A stretch of 64,000 nt of DNA, from the NCBI RefSeq assembly GCF_000171815.1, contig NZ_ABGR01000014.1, forward strand, positions 1-64,000. Direction: 5' to 3'. The notes under the pieces are model-generated. The model made no database searches. It saw only the letters and a program-made list of their open reading frames with translations, and was not told the origin of the DNA. Both the position numbers and the translations under genes were made by a program. This stretch comes from Vibrio sp. AND4. Its GTDB lineage: Bacteria > Pseudomonadota > Gammaproteobacteria > Enterobacterales > Vibrionaceae. This document shows, piece after piece, positions 57,301 to 64,000 of this stretch (positions are counted from its first letter, which is position 1; the number at the start of each line of letters is the position of its first letter).

Positions 57301-57410
57301 TTCAGTTGCCTGTGTTTTGATTAATATTATGACTATTTTAACAAGATTCTTGGGGAGAAAGCGAAATTCTTGTTATTCTATTGTGCATTGAAGACATGAT
57401 GTGAAAGACA

Positions 57411-58754
57411 ATGGATATTAAACAGCAGGTTGCTGAGCAACGTACCGAGCTAGAACAAGCCGTTTCTCGTGCATTAGAAATCGCTGCGGCGAAGTCTGAT
57501 GCCGCTGAAGTTGCCATCACCAAGAGCACGGGGTTGAGTGTTTCTACTCGCATGGGTGACGTGGAAAACGTTGAATTTAATAGCGATGGTGCATTGGGTA
57601 TTACCGTTTACCGTGGTCAACGCAAAGGCAGTGCTTCCACATCAGACTTGAGTGAAGCGGCTATCGAGCAAACGGTATTGGCAGCATTAGACATTGCTCA
57701 ATACACATCAGAAGACCCATTTGCAGGCCCAGCAGCAAAAGAATACATGGTGAAAGAGATACCTGACTTAGATCTTTTTCACCCAGATGCGCCTGATCCA
57801 GACTACGCCGCACAGGTTGCCATCGCTGCAGAAAAAGAAGCGCTTAGCTACAGTGATGCAATTAAGCAAAGCGATGGCGCGAGCTACGATAGCCACTACG
57901 GCGTAAAAGTGTATGGTAACAGCCATGGCTTGTTAGCGAGCTACGCATCCAGCCGTCACAGTACTAGCTGCTGTGTGATTGGTGTTGGTCAAAACGGCGA
58001 AATGGAGCGTGATTACTGCTACACCGTTGCGCGTCATCGAGACGAACTTTGGGCACCAGAAACCGTTGGTCGCAACGCTGCAGAGAAAACCATCAGCCGC
58101 CTTGATGCGCAAAAGCTCAAGACGGGCAAATACCCAGTCATGTTTGCTGCGGACGTAGCAACAGGCTTGATAGGTCACCTAGTGATGGCAATCAGTGGTG
58201 GTAACTTGTACCGCAACTCTTCTTTCCTAGTGGATCATTTGGGCAAGCCAGTGTTGCCTGAGTGGTTTAACATTTCTGAACGTCCGCACGTACTGCGTGG
58301 ATTGGCTTCAAGCCCATTTGATAGCGAGGGTGTTTACACGCAAGATCGTGAAATCATCACTGATGGTGTCCTCGCCACTTACTTGTTGACCAGCTATGCC
58401 GCTCGCAAGATGAAGATGGACCCAACGGGGCATGCTGGTGGTATCCACAACTGGTACGTGAAGTCGACTGGTCAAAACTTCGAGCAAATGTTGAGAGAGC
58501 TTGGCACTGGCTTACTGGTGACTGAAACTATGGGGCAGGGTGTGAATATCGTAACGGGTGATTACTCTCGAGGTGCAGCAGGTTTTTGGGTTGAGAACGG
58601 TGAAATCCAATACCCAGTGTCCGAAATCACCATTGCGGGCAATCTGAAAGATATGTTCAACCAAATTGTGGCTGTAGGCAGTGATGTAGAAACGCGTTCG
58701 CAAATCCAAACGGGTTCTATCTTGTTGGATACCATGAAAGTGGCCGGAGAGTAA
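57411..58754 (+). CDS. pmbA: PmbA/TldE, partner of TldD
   Basis: A 447-residue protein of the TldD/PmbA family, second subunit of the peptidase complex. It has '[38 protein letters not shown]' at the N-terminus and '[11 protein letters not shown]' and '[34 protein letters not shown]' at the C-terminus. It lacks the HExxxH zinc site that TldD has, as expected. tldD is at 46990. It is followed by a strong terminator. Confidence 0.96.
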   Translation: MDIKQQVAEQRTELEQAVSRALEIAAAKSDAAEVAITKSTGLSVSTRMGDVENVEFNSDGALGITVYRGQRKGSASTSDLSEAAIEQTVLAALDIAQYTSEDPFAGPAAKEYMVKEIPDLDLFHPDAPDPDYAAQVAIAAEKEALSYSDAIKQSDGASYDSHYGVKVYGNSHGLLASYASSRHSTSCCVIGVGQNGEMERDYCYTVARHRDELWAPETVGRNAAEKTISRLDAQKLKTGKYPVMFAADVATGLIGHLVMAISGGNLYRNSSFLVDHLGKPVLPEWFNISERPHVLRGLASSPFDSEGVYTQDREIITDGVLATYLLTSYAARKMKMDPTGHAGGIHNWYVKSTGQNFEQMLRELGTGLLVTETMGQGVNIVTGDYSRGAAGFWVENGEIQYPVSEITIAGNLKDMFNQIVAVGSDVETRSQIQTGSILLDTMKVAGE

Positions 58755-58770
58755 GCCCGCTCAACGCTAG

Positions 58771-58809
58771 ATAAAAAAAGCCTGATGTGTTCATCAGGCT
58801 TTTTTTTGT
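58771..58809. terminator. Bidirectional terminator between pmbA and mgtE
   Basis: Inverted repeat aaagcctgatg-tgt-tcatcaggcttt (58777-58802; one base of imperfection at the loop), with A-run before and eight T after. It serves convergent pmbA and mgtE. Confidence 0.93.
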
Positions 58810-58838
58810 TGCTCGTTAGAAGCCGTTCTCTGGTTGGA

Positions 58839-60194
58839 TTAAATCATCAAGGTCGCCAGGCCGAGGAAGACTGATAGACCAATCACATCGGTTACTGTCG
58901 TCAGCGCCATACCGCCAGCCAGGGCTGGATCGATGTTCATTTTCTTGAGTAGGATTGGAATGCTAACCCCAGCTACACCAGCCACAAGCAGGTTGGTCAA
59001 CATCGCCGCTGAGATAATTCCACCAAGCATCCAGTTGCCTTTCCACGCAACCACAATACCACCGATGATCAATGCCCACATGATACCGTTCAGCAGGCCG
59101 ATAGCGGCCTCTTTCATTAAGAGTTCACGCTTGTTTGAATCACCGATATGACCGAGTGCTAAGCCCCGAATGACAAGAGCTACGGTTTGGTTACCCGCGA
59201 CACCACCCATGGAAGGTACAATCGTCATCAAGACCGCAATTGCCGCCATCTGATCGAGTGTGGCTTCAAACATATTTGAAACTGAGGCGGCAGCCAAGGC
59301 AGCGAGTACGTTAGCACCAAGCCAAATACTGCGCTTACGAGCCGACTTTACCACTGGGGCGAAGGTATCTTCGTCGTCATCCATACCCGCCATACTCATC
59401 ATTGAGTGTTCAGCGTCTTCACGGATTACGTCGACCACGTCATCGATAGTGATACGACCAACAAGATGCTGATTTTCATCGACAACTGGAGCTGATACCC
59501 AGTTACGACGTTCGAATAGACTGGCGATGTCAGTATCACTGGTGTCGACGGTAATCGCATCGTCGGCATCTTCCATCACTTCACTGACTTTGACATCAGG
59601 TTGCGTGGTGATCAGTGTTGTAATTGGCAATTCACCAATCAGTTTATTCTCATCATCAATGACATACAGTGCATCAGTTGCTTCAGGCAGTTCGCCTTTC
59701 ATACGTAGGTAGCGCAGAACGACATCCACATCAACGTCACCACGGATGGTGATTACGTCGGTGTTCATCAGTCCACCCGCGGTATCCTCAGGGTAGGATA
59801 GAGCGGTTTCCACGAGCTGGCGCTCCGTACTGTCCATCTGGGAGAGTACGGAGCGTGAAACATCATCGGGTAAGCTACGTAATACGTAAGCCACATCATC
59901 GGTGTCCATGCCTTCTGTCGCTTCAGCAAGCGCTTCAGGGGCCATCTTGGACACTAGGCTATCTTTAACGTCTTCGCTCAGCTCGTCAAGAATCTCACCG
60001 TAGTCTTCTGGGTCAGTAAGCTGCCAGAGAACCTCACGACTTTTCCGCGGTGAAGCTTCTAAAAGATGGGCGATATCCTCAGGTTCCATGTCCTGAAGCT
60101 GGCGACGAACATGGACGAAGCGACCGTTTTCCAACGCTTCTGTGACTTCTTGGAGGGTTTGGTGAGCTTGGTCGAATTCTATTTGCTCTGCCAT
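58839..60194 (-). CDS. mgtE: Magnesium transporter MgtE
   Basis: A 451-residue Mg2+ channel. The N-terminal MgtE_N superhelix (about 30-135, 'LEASPRKSREVLWQLTDPEDYGEILDELSEDV') senses Mg2+. Two CBS domains follow (about 140-265, 'MNTDVITIRGDVDVDVVLRYLRM' and 'LVGRITIDDVVDVI'). The C-terminal pore has about five transmembrane helices (290-451) with the conserved 'PSMGGVAGNQTVALVIRGLALG' and 'ALAGGMALTTVTDVIG'. GGGAGGA lies directly upstream of the ATG. It is monocistronic. Confidence 0.95.
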   Translation of the reverse strand: MAEQIEFDQAHQTLQEVTEALENGRFVHVRRQLQDMEPEDIAHLLEASPRKSREVLWQLTDPEDYGEILDELSEDVKDSLVSKMAPEALAEATEGMDTDDVAYVLRSLPDDVSRSVLSQMDSTERQLVETALSYPEDTAGGLMNTDVITIRGDVDVDVVLRYLRMKGELPEATDALYVIDDENKLIGELPITTLITTQPDVKVSEVMEDADDAITVDTSDTDIASLFERRNWVSAPVVDENQHLVGRITIDDVVDVIREDAEHSMMSMAGMDDDEDTFAPVVKSARKRSIWLGANVLAALAAASVSNMFEATLDQMAAIAVLMTIVPSMGGVAGNQTVALVIRGLALGHIGDSNKRELLMKEAAIGLLNGIMWALIIGGIVVAWKGNWMLGGIISAAMLTNLLVAGVAGVSIPILLKKMNIDPALAGGMALTTVTDVIGLSVFLGLATLMI

Positions 60195-60334
60195 TCATTC
60201 CTCCCAATTCCTGATATTTACAATGCCTTGAATAATAACTTAATTCTAGGCGCCTTTTAATAACAACTTATGAAAGTCGATAAAATTATTTAGCGGTATT
60301 TAAGCTGGAGATGAAACTGATGGCGACAGCGAAT

Positions 60335-60358
60335 AAAAAAGCGAGTGAATTACTCGCC
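60335..60358 (-). terminator. Terminator overlapping the npr stop codon
   Basis: On the minus strand, gcgagt (60357-60352) pairs with actcgc (60346-60341) and six T follow (60340-60335). The npr stop codon (60352-60350) lies at the edge of the loop. It ends the rpoN-npr transcript. Confidence 0.85.
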
Positions 60359-60625
60359 TTCATCAAACTTATCTTCAATCAAATGACATACCGCATCAAG
60401 GGCTTGCTCGGATTGGTCCCCCGTTGCGTGGATCGTGACGTATTGTCCCTGAGCTGATTCCAGCATCAATAATCCCATGACGCTGTCAGCGGTCGCCGTT
60501 TTGTCTTGCTCATTGTCGATGGTGACCACTGCATCGAAGCTTTGTGCTAATTCGACCAATTTAACTGCTGCGCGGGCATGTAAGCCTAAGCGGTTTTGGA
60601 TCAGTACCTTACGACTTAATTCCAC
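60350..60625 (-). CDS. npr: Nitrogen-PTS phosphocarrier NPr (PtsO)
   Basis: A 91-residue HPr-like phosphocarrier. The phosphorylated His is H16 in '[17 protein letters not shown]', and the second HPr signature '[13 protein letters not shown]' includes Ser48. It passes phosphate from EI-Ntr to PtsN. Its start is two bases from the rapZ stop, so translation is coupled. It is the last gene of the lptB-rpoN-hpf-ptsN-rapZ-npr cluster. Confidence 0.96.
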   Translation of the reverse strand: MELSRKVLIQNRLGLHARAAVKLVELAQSFDAVVTIDNEQDKTATADSVMGLLMLESAQGQYVTIHATGDQSEQALDAVCHLIEDKFDEGE

Positions 60626-60627
60626 CG

Positions 60628-61491
60628 TTATTCCTTGACGCTTTTTTCTAATGAAGTGTGGCGAATTTGTACTTGCTGACCTTTATTTGCAAAGTATTCA
60701 CCAATTTTCTGAGTGAGATAAACCGAGCGGTGTTTACCACCGGTACAACCAATCGCTACAGTCAGGTAGCTACGGTTATTTTTCTCTAACATTGGCAGCC
60801 ATGTTTCGATGAAACTTTCAATTTGGTATTTCAGGTCAAGTACAGATTGATGTTGTTCTAGAAAAGCACCGATCGGCCCATCGAGGCCAGTAAGTGGGCG
60901 CAGTGCTGGCTCCCAGTGTGGATTGGGCAAGAAGCGTACATCGAACACATAATCGGCATCAGATGGTAATCCATATTTGAAACCAAAGGACTCGAACACC
61001 ATGACCAAGTCTTTGCGATCACGACCTTCAACGCGCATGCGCACAGTTTCGCTGAGGTCATGCAGAGATTGACCGCTGCTGTTGAGCACCAGATCTGCAT
61101 GTTCTTTCAGGGGCATCAAGATCGTTTGTTCGAGCTCAATCGCCTGATCCAGTGACAAGGACTGACTGCCAAGTGATAGTGGATGAATTCGACGCGTTTC
61201 ACTGTAGCGGGTAAGAAGTGTTTCTTTATTCGCGTCTAAGAACAATACTGTCACATCCAGCTCTGCTTTTAGCTGCTCTAGCGTGGTGTTCAGTTCGTTG
61301 AGTTTCTTAGGGATATTTCGAATATCGATACTGACCGCGACGTTTTGTTTGCTCTCAGAGACTGATTGAACAAACGCGTCGAGTAAATTTACCGGTAGGT
61401 TGTCTACGCAGTAGTAACCTAAATCCTCAAGTACGCGCAGTGCAACACTCTTCCCGGCACCAGAATGACCGCTAACAACAATTAATCGCAT
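60628..61491 (-). CDS. rapZ: RNase adapter protein RapZ
   Basis: A 287-residue protein with an N-terminal P-loop kinase-like domain (Walker A GHSGAGKS, residues 8-15) and a C-terminal RNA-binding domain with '[23 protein letters not shown]' and '[22 protein letters not shown]'. In E. coli, RapZ guides RNase E to the small RNA GlmZ and so controls glucosamine-6-phosphate synthase. It sits in the usual place between ptsN and npr. Confidence 0.96.
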   Translation of the reverse strand: MRLIVVSGHSGAGKSVALRVLEDLGYYCVDNLPVNLLDAFVQSVSESKQNVAVSIDIRNIPKKLNELNTTLEQLKAELDVTVLFLDANKETLLTRYSETRRIHPLSLGSQSLSLDQAIELEQTILMPLKEHADLVLNSSGQSLHDLSETVRMRVEGRDRKDLVMVFESFGFKYGLPSDADYVFDVRFLPNPHWEPALRPLTGLDGPIGAFLEQHQSVLDLKYQIESFIETWLPMLEKNNRSYLTVAIGCTGGKHRSVYLTQKIGEYFANKGQQVQIRHTSLEKSVKE

Positions 61492-61505
61492 GGTGTTTGC
61501 CTCAA

Positions 61506-61952
61506 TTACTTATGAATCATAATGTCGTAGAGCTCTTCGTCACTCTTAGCATTACGCAAACTCTTAAGCACTTGCTTGTCACTCAGGCGCTCTGCCATAG
61601 AGGACAAGGTTTTGAGGTGCTCTTTACACTGTTCTTCAGGTACAAGGAGCGCAAAAAGAAGATCGACAGGTCGGTTGTCGATAGCGTCAAATTCAATCCC
61701 ACCGTTACACTGAAGTAACACTGCGATGGCCTTATCACTTGATTGCATTCTTGCGTGAGGGATCGCAATACCGTTACCGATACCCGTACTCCCCATTTTT
61801 TCTCTGCTGAGCATACACTCAAACAGTTCTGTAGAATCTTGGCCCGTGTTCTCAGCAACAATTTGGCTGATCATTTCGAGGGCACGTTTCTTACTTGTAC
61901 AATGGACCGCACTTTTAGTGCAGTCCAGTGACAGTATTTCGCTCAATTGCAT
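61506..61952 (-). CDS. ptsN: Nitrogen regulatory EIIA protein PtsN
   Basis: A 148-residue EIIA-Ntr protein. The phosphorylated His is H66 in '[11 protein letters not shown]'. It regulates K+ uptake, phosphate sensing and other targets according to its phosphorylation state, taking phosphate from NPr, which is encoded two genes downstream. It begins two bases after hpf. Confidence 0.96.
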   Translation of the reverse strand: MQLSEILSLDCTKSAVHCTSKKRALEMISQIVAENTGQDSTELFECMLSREKMGSTGIGNGIAIPHARMQSSDKAIAVLLQCNGGIEFDAIDNRPVDLLFALLVPEEQCKEHLKTLSSMAERLSDKQVLKSLRNAKSDEELYDIMIHK

Positions 61953-61954
61953 GA

Positions 61955-62242
61955 TTAATGACTGTTTAGTTTTTCTTTGTGCTTGTTAAGTTGACGAACT
62001 AACTTATCCACCAGCGAATCAATTGCTGCATACATACTTTCGTCGTTCGATGACGCGTGGATTTCGCCTTGATTGATGTGGAGCGTAGCTTCGGCTATTT
62101 GGTTAAGTTTTTCAACTTTTAATACGACGTGGACTTGATTGATGTGGTCGAAGAACCGCTCGAGCTTCTGAAACTTAGAGTCAACATATTCTTGCATTGA
62201 ATCGGTAAGATCAACGTGATGGCCTTGAATATTGATTTGCAT
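61955..62242 (-). CDS. hpf: Short ribosome hibernation promoting factor HPF
   Basis: A 95-residue protein of the short HPF/YfiA family with the N-terminus 'MQINIQGHHVDLTDSMQEYVDSKFQKLERFF' and the basic C-terminal half 'LVDKLVRQLNKHKEKL'. It promotes 100S ribosome dimers in stationary phase together with RMF. Its length equals that of E. coli Hpf, and the place between rpoN and ptsN is conserved. Confidence 0.96.
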   Translation of the reverse strand: MQINIQGHHVDLTDSMQEYVDSKFQKLERFFDHINQVHVVLKVEKLNQIAEATLHINQGEIHASSNDESMYAAIDSLVDKLVRQLNKHKEKLNSH

Positions 62243-62265
62243 AGACTTTCCTTTTCAATTGGTGC

Positions 62266-63732
62266 CTAAAGTAGGCGTTTACGCTGACTCGAAGGGGCAA
62301 TACCCAAGGATTCACGATATTTTGCTATCGTACGTCTCGCGACTTGAATCCCTTGGTCAGCCAGAAGAGCAGCAATTTTGCTGTCACTCAGTGGCTTCGC
62401 GGTATTCTCCGCCGCGACCAACTTTTTGATGAGTGCTCGAATTGCCGTGGATGAACACTCTCCACCATTGTCTGTACTCACATGGCTAGAGAAGAAGTAC
62501 TTCAATTCAAAAATACCACGAGGTGTGTGCATGAACTTCTGTGTTGTAACACGTGAAATCGTTGATTCATGCATGTCTACATCCAACGCTACGTCGTTCA
62601 GTACCATTGGTTTCATTGCTTCTTCACCATATTCGAAGAATTCTTGTTGATGTTCAACAATGCATCTTGCAACTTTGAGAAGCGTCTCGTTTCTGCTTTC
62701 TAGGCTCTTAATCAGCCATTTGGCCTCTTGCAAGTTACTGCGAATGTACTGGCTATCCGCACTGTTGCCTTTGCCTAGTTGCGCATATTGCTGATTTACT
62801 TTTAGTTTCGGAATGCTGTCAGGGTTAATCGATACTGTCCATTTGCCGTTATCTTTAAATACGGACACATCTGGAATGACGTATTCTGTGTCATCAGGTG
62901 TGATACGGCTGCCCGGGCGTGGGTCAAGTTGTTGAATTAATTTTAAGACTGCACGTAAATCCGCTTCTTTAAGCTTAGTCTCTTTAATCACCAGCTTGTA
63001 GTCGCGATTACCAAGTTGGTCGATATGATTGCTCAGCACCATTTTTGCTTCGGCAAGCCACGGTGTGTCTTCTGGGAAAGTCGCCAGTTGTAATAGTAGA
63101 CACTCTTGTAAATTACGGGAGGCGACACCAAGTGGGTCAAATTGCTGAATACGTTTACGTACGGCTTCTACTTCATCTAGCTCCACTTCTTCGTTGTCGA
63201 AGCTCTCGTGGATTTCTTCAGGAGAGAGGGTTAAGTAGCCATAGTCGTCGATGGCATCGATGAGCGCGAGAGCTATGGTGCGGTCGGTATCGCTGAAAGG
63301 CGTTAGGTCTAACTGCCACATAAGATAATCTTGCAGCGACTCAGTCGTCTCACCTTGGTAGACAGGCATGTCGTCATCGAGCGCTATGCCTGTACTGCCG
63401 GTATTTGCGCTGTAAACATCGTCCCAAGTGGTGTCTATTTCTAACTCAGAGCTGATTTCGGATTTTTCAATCAAGTCTGAGCTGTCTGGAAGATCTGGCT
63501 CTGAAGCTTCGCTCGCACTGCTATCAGCAGATTCAGACGCTGATTTGTCCTCATCGTTTTTCTGAGGTTCTTCGTGACCTTCCTCAACTTCCAGAAGCGG
63601 GTTGGAGTCCAGCGCTTCTTGGATCTCTTGTTGAAGATCGAGCGTCGACAGTTGCAACAGGCGAATCGCTTGCTGCAGCTGCGGCGTCATGGCTAACTGT
63701 TGACCTAGCTTGAGTTGTAATGAAGGTTTCAT
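62266..63732 (-). CDS. rpoN: RNA polymerase sigma-54 factor RpoN
   Basis: A 488-residue sigma-54. Region I is Gln/Leu-rich ('[31 protein letters not shown]', first 50 residues) and binds the AAA activator. Region II is very acidic (about 52-125). Region III holds the core-binding part (about 125-300) and the helix-turn-helix. The RpoN box [10 protein letters not shown] that reads the -24 element lies near the C-terminus. In Vibrio it controls flagella, nitrogen use and quorum-sensing small RNAs. It lies 50 bases after lptB and 23 bases before hpf. Confidence 0.98.
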   Translation of the reverse strand: MKPSLQLKLGQQLAMTPQLQQAIRLLQLSTLDLQQEIQEALDSNPLLEVEEGHEEPQKNDEDKSASESADSSASEASEPDLPDSSDLIEKSEISSELEIDTTWDDVYSANTGSTGIALDDDMPVYQGETTESLQDYLMWQLDLTPFSDTDRTIALALIDAIDDYGYLTLSPEEIHESFDNEEVELDEVEAVRKRIQQFDPLGVASRNLQECLLLQLATFPEDTPWLAEAKMVLSNHIDQLGNRDYKLVIKETKLKEADLRAVLKLIQQLDPRPGSRITPDDTEYVIPDVSVFKDNGKWTVSINPDSIPKLKVNQQYAQLGKGNSADSQYIRSNLQEAKWLIKSLESRNETLLKVARCIVEHQQEFFEYGEEAMKPMVLNDVALDVDMHESTISRVTTQKFMHTPRGIFELKYFFSSHVSTDNGGECSSTAIRALIKKLVAAENTAKPLSDSKIAALLADQGIQVARRTIAKYRESLGIAPSSQRKRLL

Positions 63733-63782
63733 TCAGTGTTACTTACCTTGTAATGCTCAGAATCTTACCGTTCCTAATGTAA

Positions 63783-64000
63783 TCATAGACGGAATTGCTC
63801 GCCGAGATAAACTTGTTTCACTTGCTCGTTATTGAGAACTTCATCCGGAGTTCCTGACGCAATGAGGTGTCCTTGGCTTACGATGTAAGCTTTTTCACAA
63901 ACGTCCAAGGTTTCACGTACGTTGTGGTCAGTGATTAATACACCGAGTCCGCGATCGCGCAAGTGCTCAATGATTTTTTTGATGTCGTTAACTGAAATAG
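63783..64000 (-). CDS. lptB: LPS export ATPase LptB, C-terminal part (cut by window end)
   Basis: The last 72 codons of the ABC ATPase that powers lipopolysaccharide export with LptFG. The visible part has the switch region '[28 protein letters not shown]' with the catalytic-type His and the C-terminal '[12 protein letters not shown]', as in E. coli LptB. Walker motifs lie beyond the window. The gene heads the rpoN group in the usual order. Confidence 0.95.
   Translation of the reverse strand, partial: ISVNDIKKIIEHLRDRGLGVLITDHNVRETLDVCEKAYIVSQGHLIASGTPDEVLNNEQVKQVYLGEQFRL

Overview
The window is a chromosomal segment of a gammaproteobacterium, almost certainly a Vibrio. The evidence is gene content and order: metH, lysC, an aminotransferase, pglL, uvrA, galU, qstR and ssb, then csrD (mshH) and the MSHA pilus cluster, then mreBCD, maf, rng, yhdP, tldD, and finally the rpoN/hpf/ptsN/rapZ/npr block. 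This matches the order I know from V. cholerae (around VC0390 to VC0415) and relatives. The species cannot be fixed from sequence reading alone.

Layout. 1-660 is the end of an rRNA operon: 23S 3' end, 5S, tRNA-Asp and a terminator. 660-2250 is a small scar with a 12-bp repeat of the tRNA 3' end and an IS630-family insertion sequence. The IS has a second partial left end in front of it and a frameshift in its transposase. 2270-10525 holds a CPA1-type Na+/H+ antiporter, metH behind a tandem MetJ operator, lysC behind a lysine riboswitch, and a class V aminotransferase with an unclassified structured leader. 10606-17090 (minus) is pglL, uvrA with a LexA box, galU and qstR. ssb is divergent to these.

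18160-37437 is a complete-looking MSHA type IV pilus locus: regulator csrD, assembly genes mshIJKLMNEG, major pilin mshA, a very small prepilin-like gene, minor pilins mshCDOP and the large exported MshQ. No intact mshF or mshB is visible. A 540-bp gene-free stretch lies before mshA and ends in the mshA promoter. The pilus can be tied to c-di-GMP through the MshE N-terminal domain. The PglL-type oligosaccharyltransferase nearby is a candidate to modify pilin or other exported proteins.

37590-48435 is the rod-shape and envelope group mreBCD-maf-rng-yhdP-nitrilase-tldD. 48506-60194 is mixed housekeeping: a PIN-PhoH ATPase, rapA, an atypical NRAMP-family transporter, rluA, a D-2-hydroxyacid dehydrogenase, yjgA, pmbA (partner of tldD) and mgtE. 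60335-64000 (minus) is the nitrogen-PTS/sigma-54 cluster lptB-rpoN-hpf-ptsN-rapZ-npr, with lptB cut by the window edge.

Most of the window is conserved Vibrio core genome. The parts that deserve a second look are the 81-residue prepilin-like gene between mshA and mshC, the decayed stretch before mshA, the leader RNA upstream of the aminotransferase, the nested IS630 structure with its A7 frameshift, and the NRAMP-family protein that lacks the canonical metal-binding motif.
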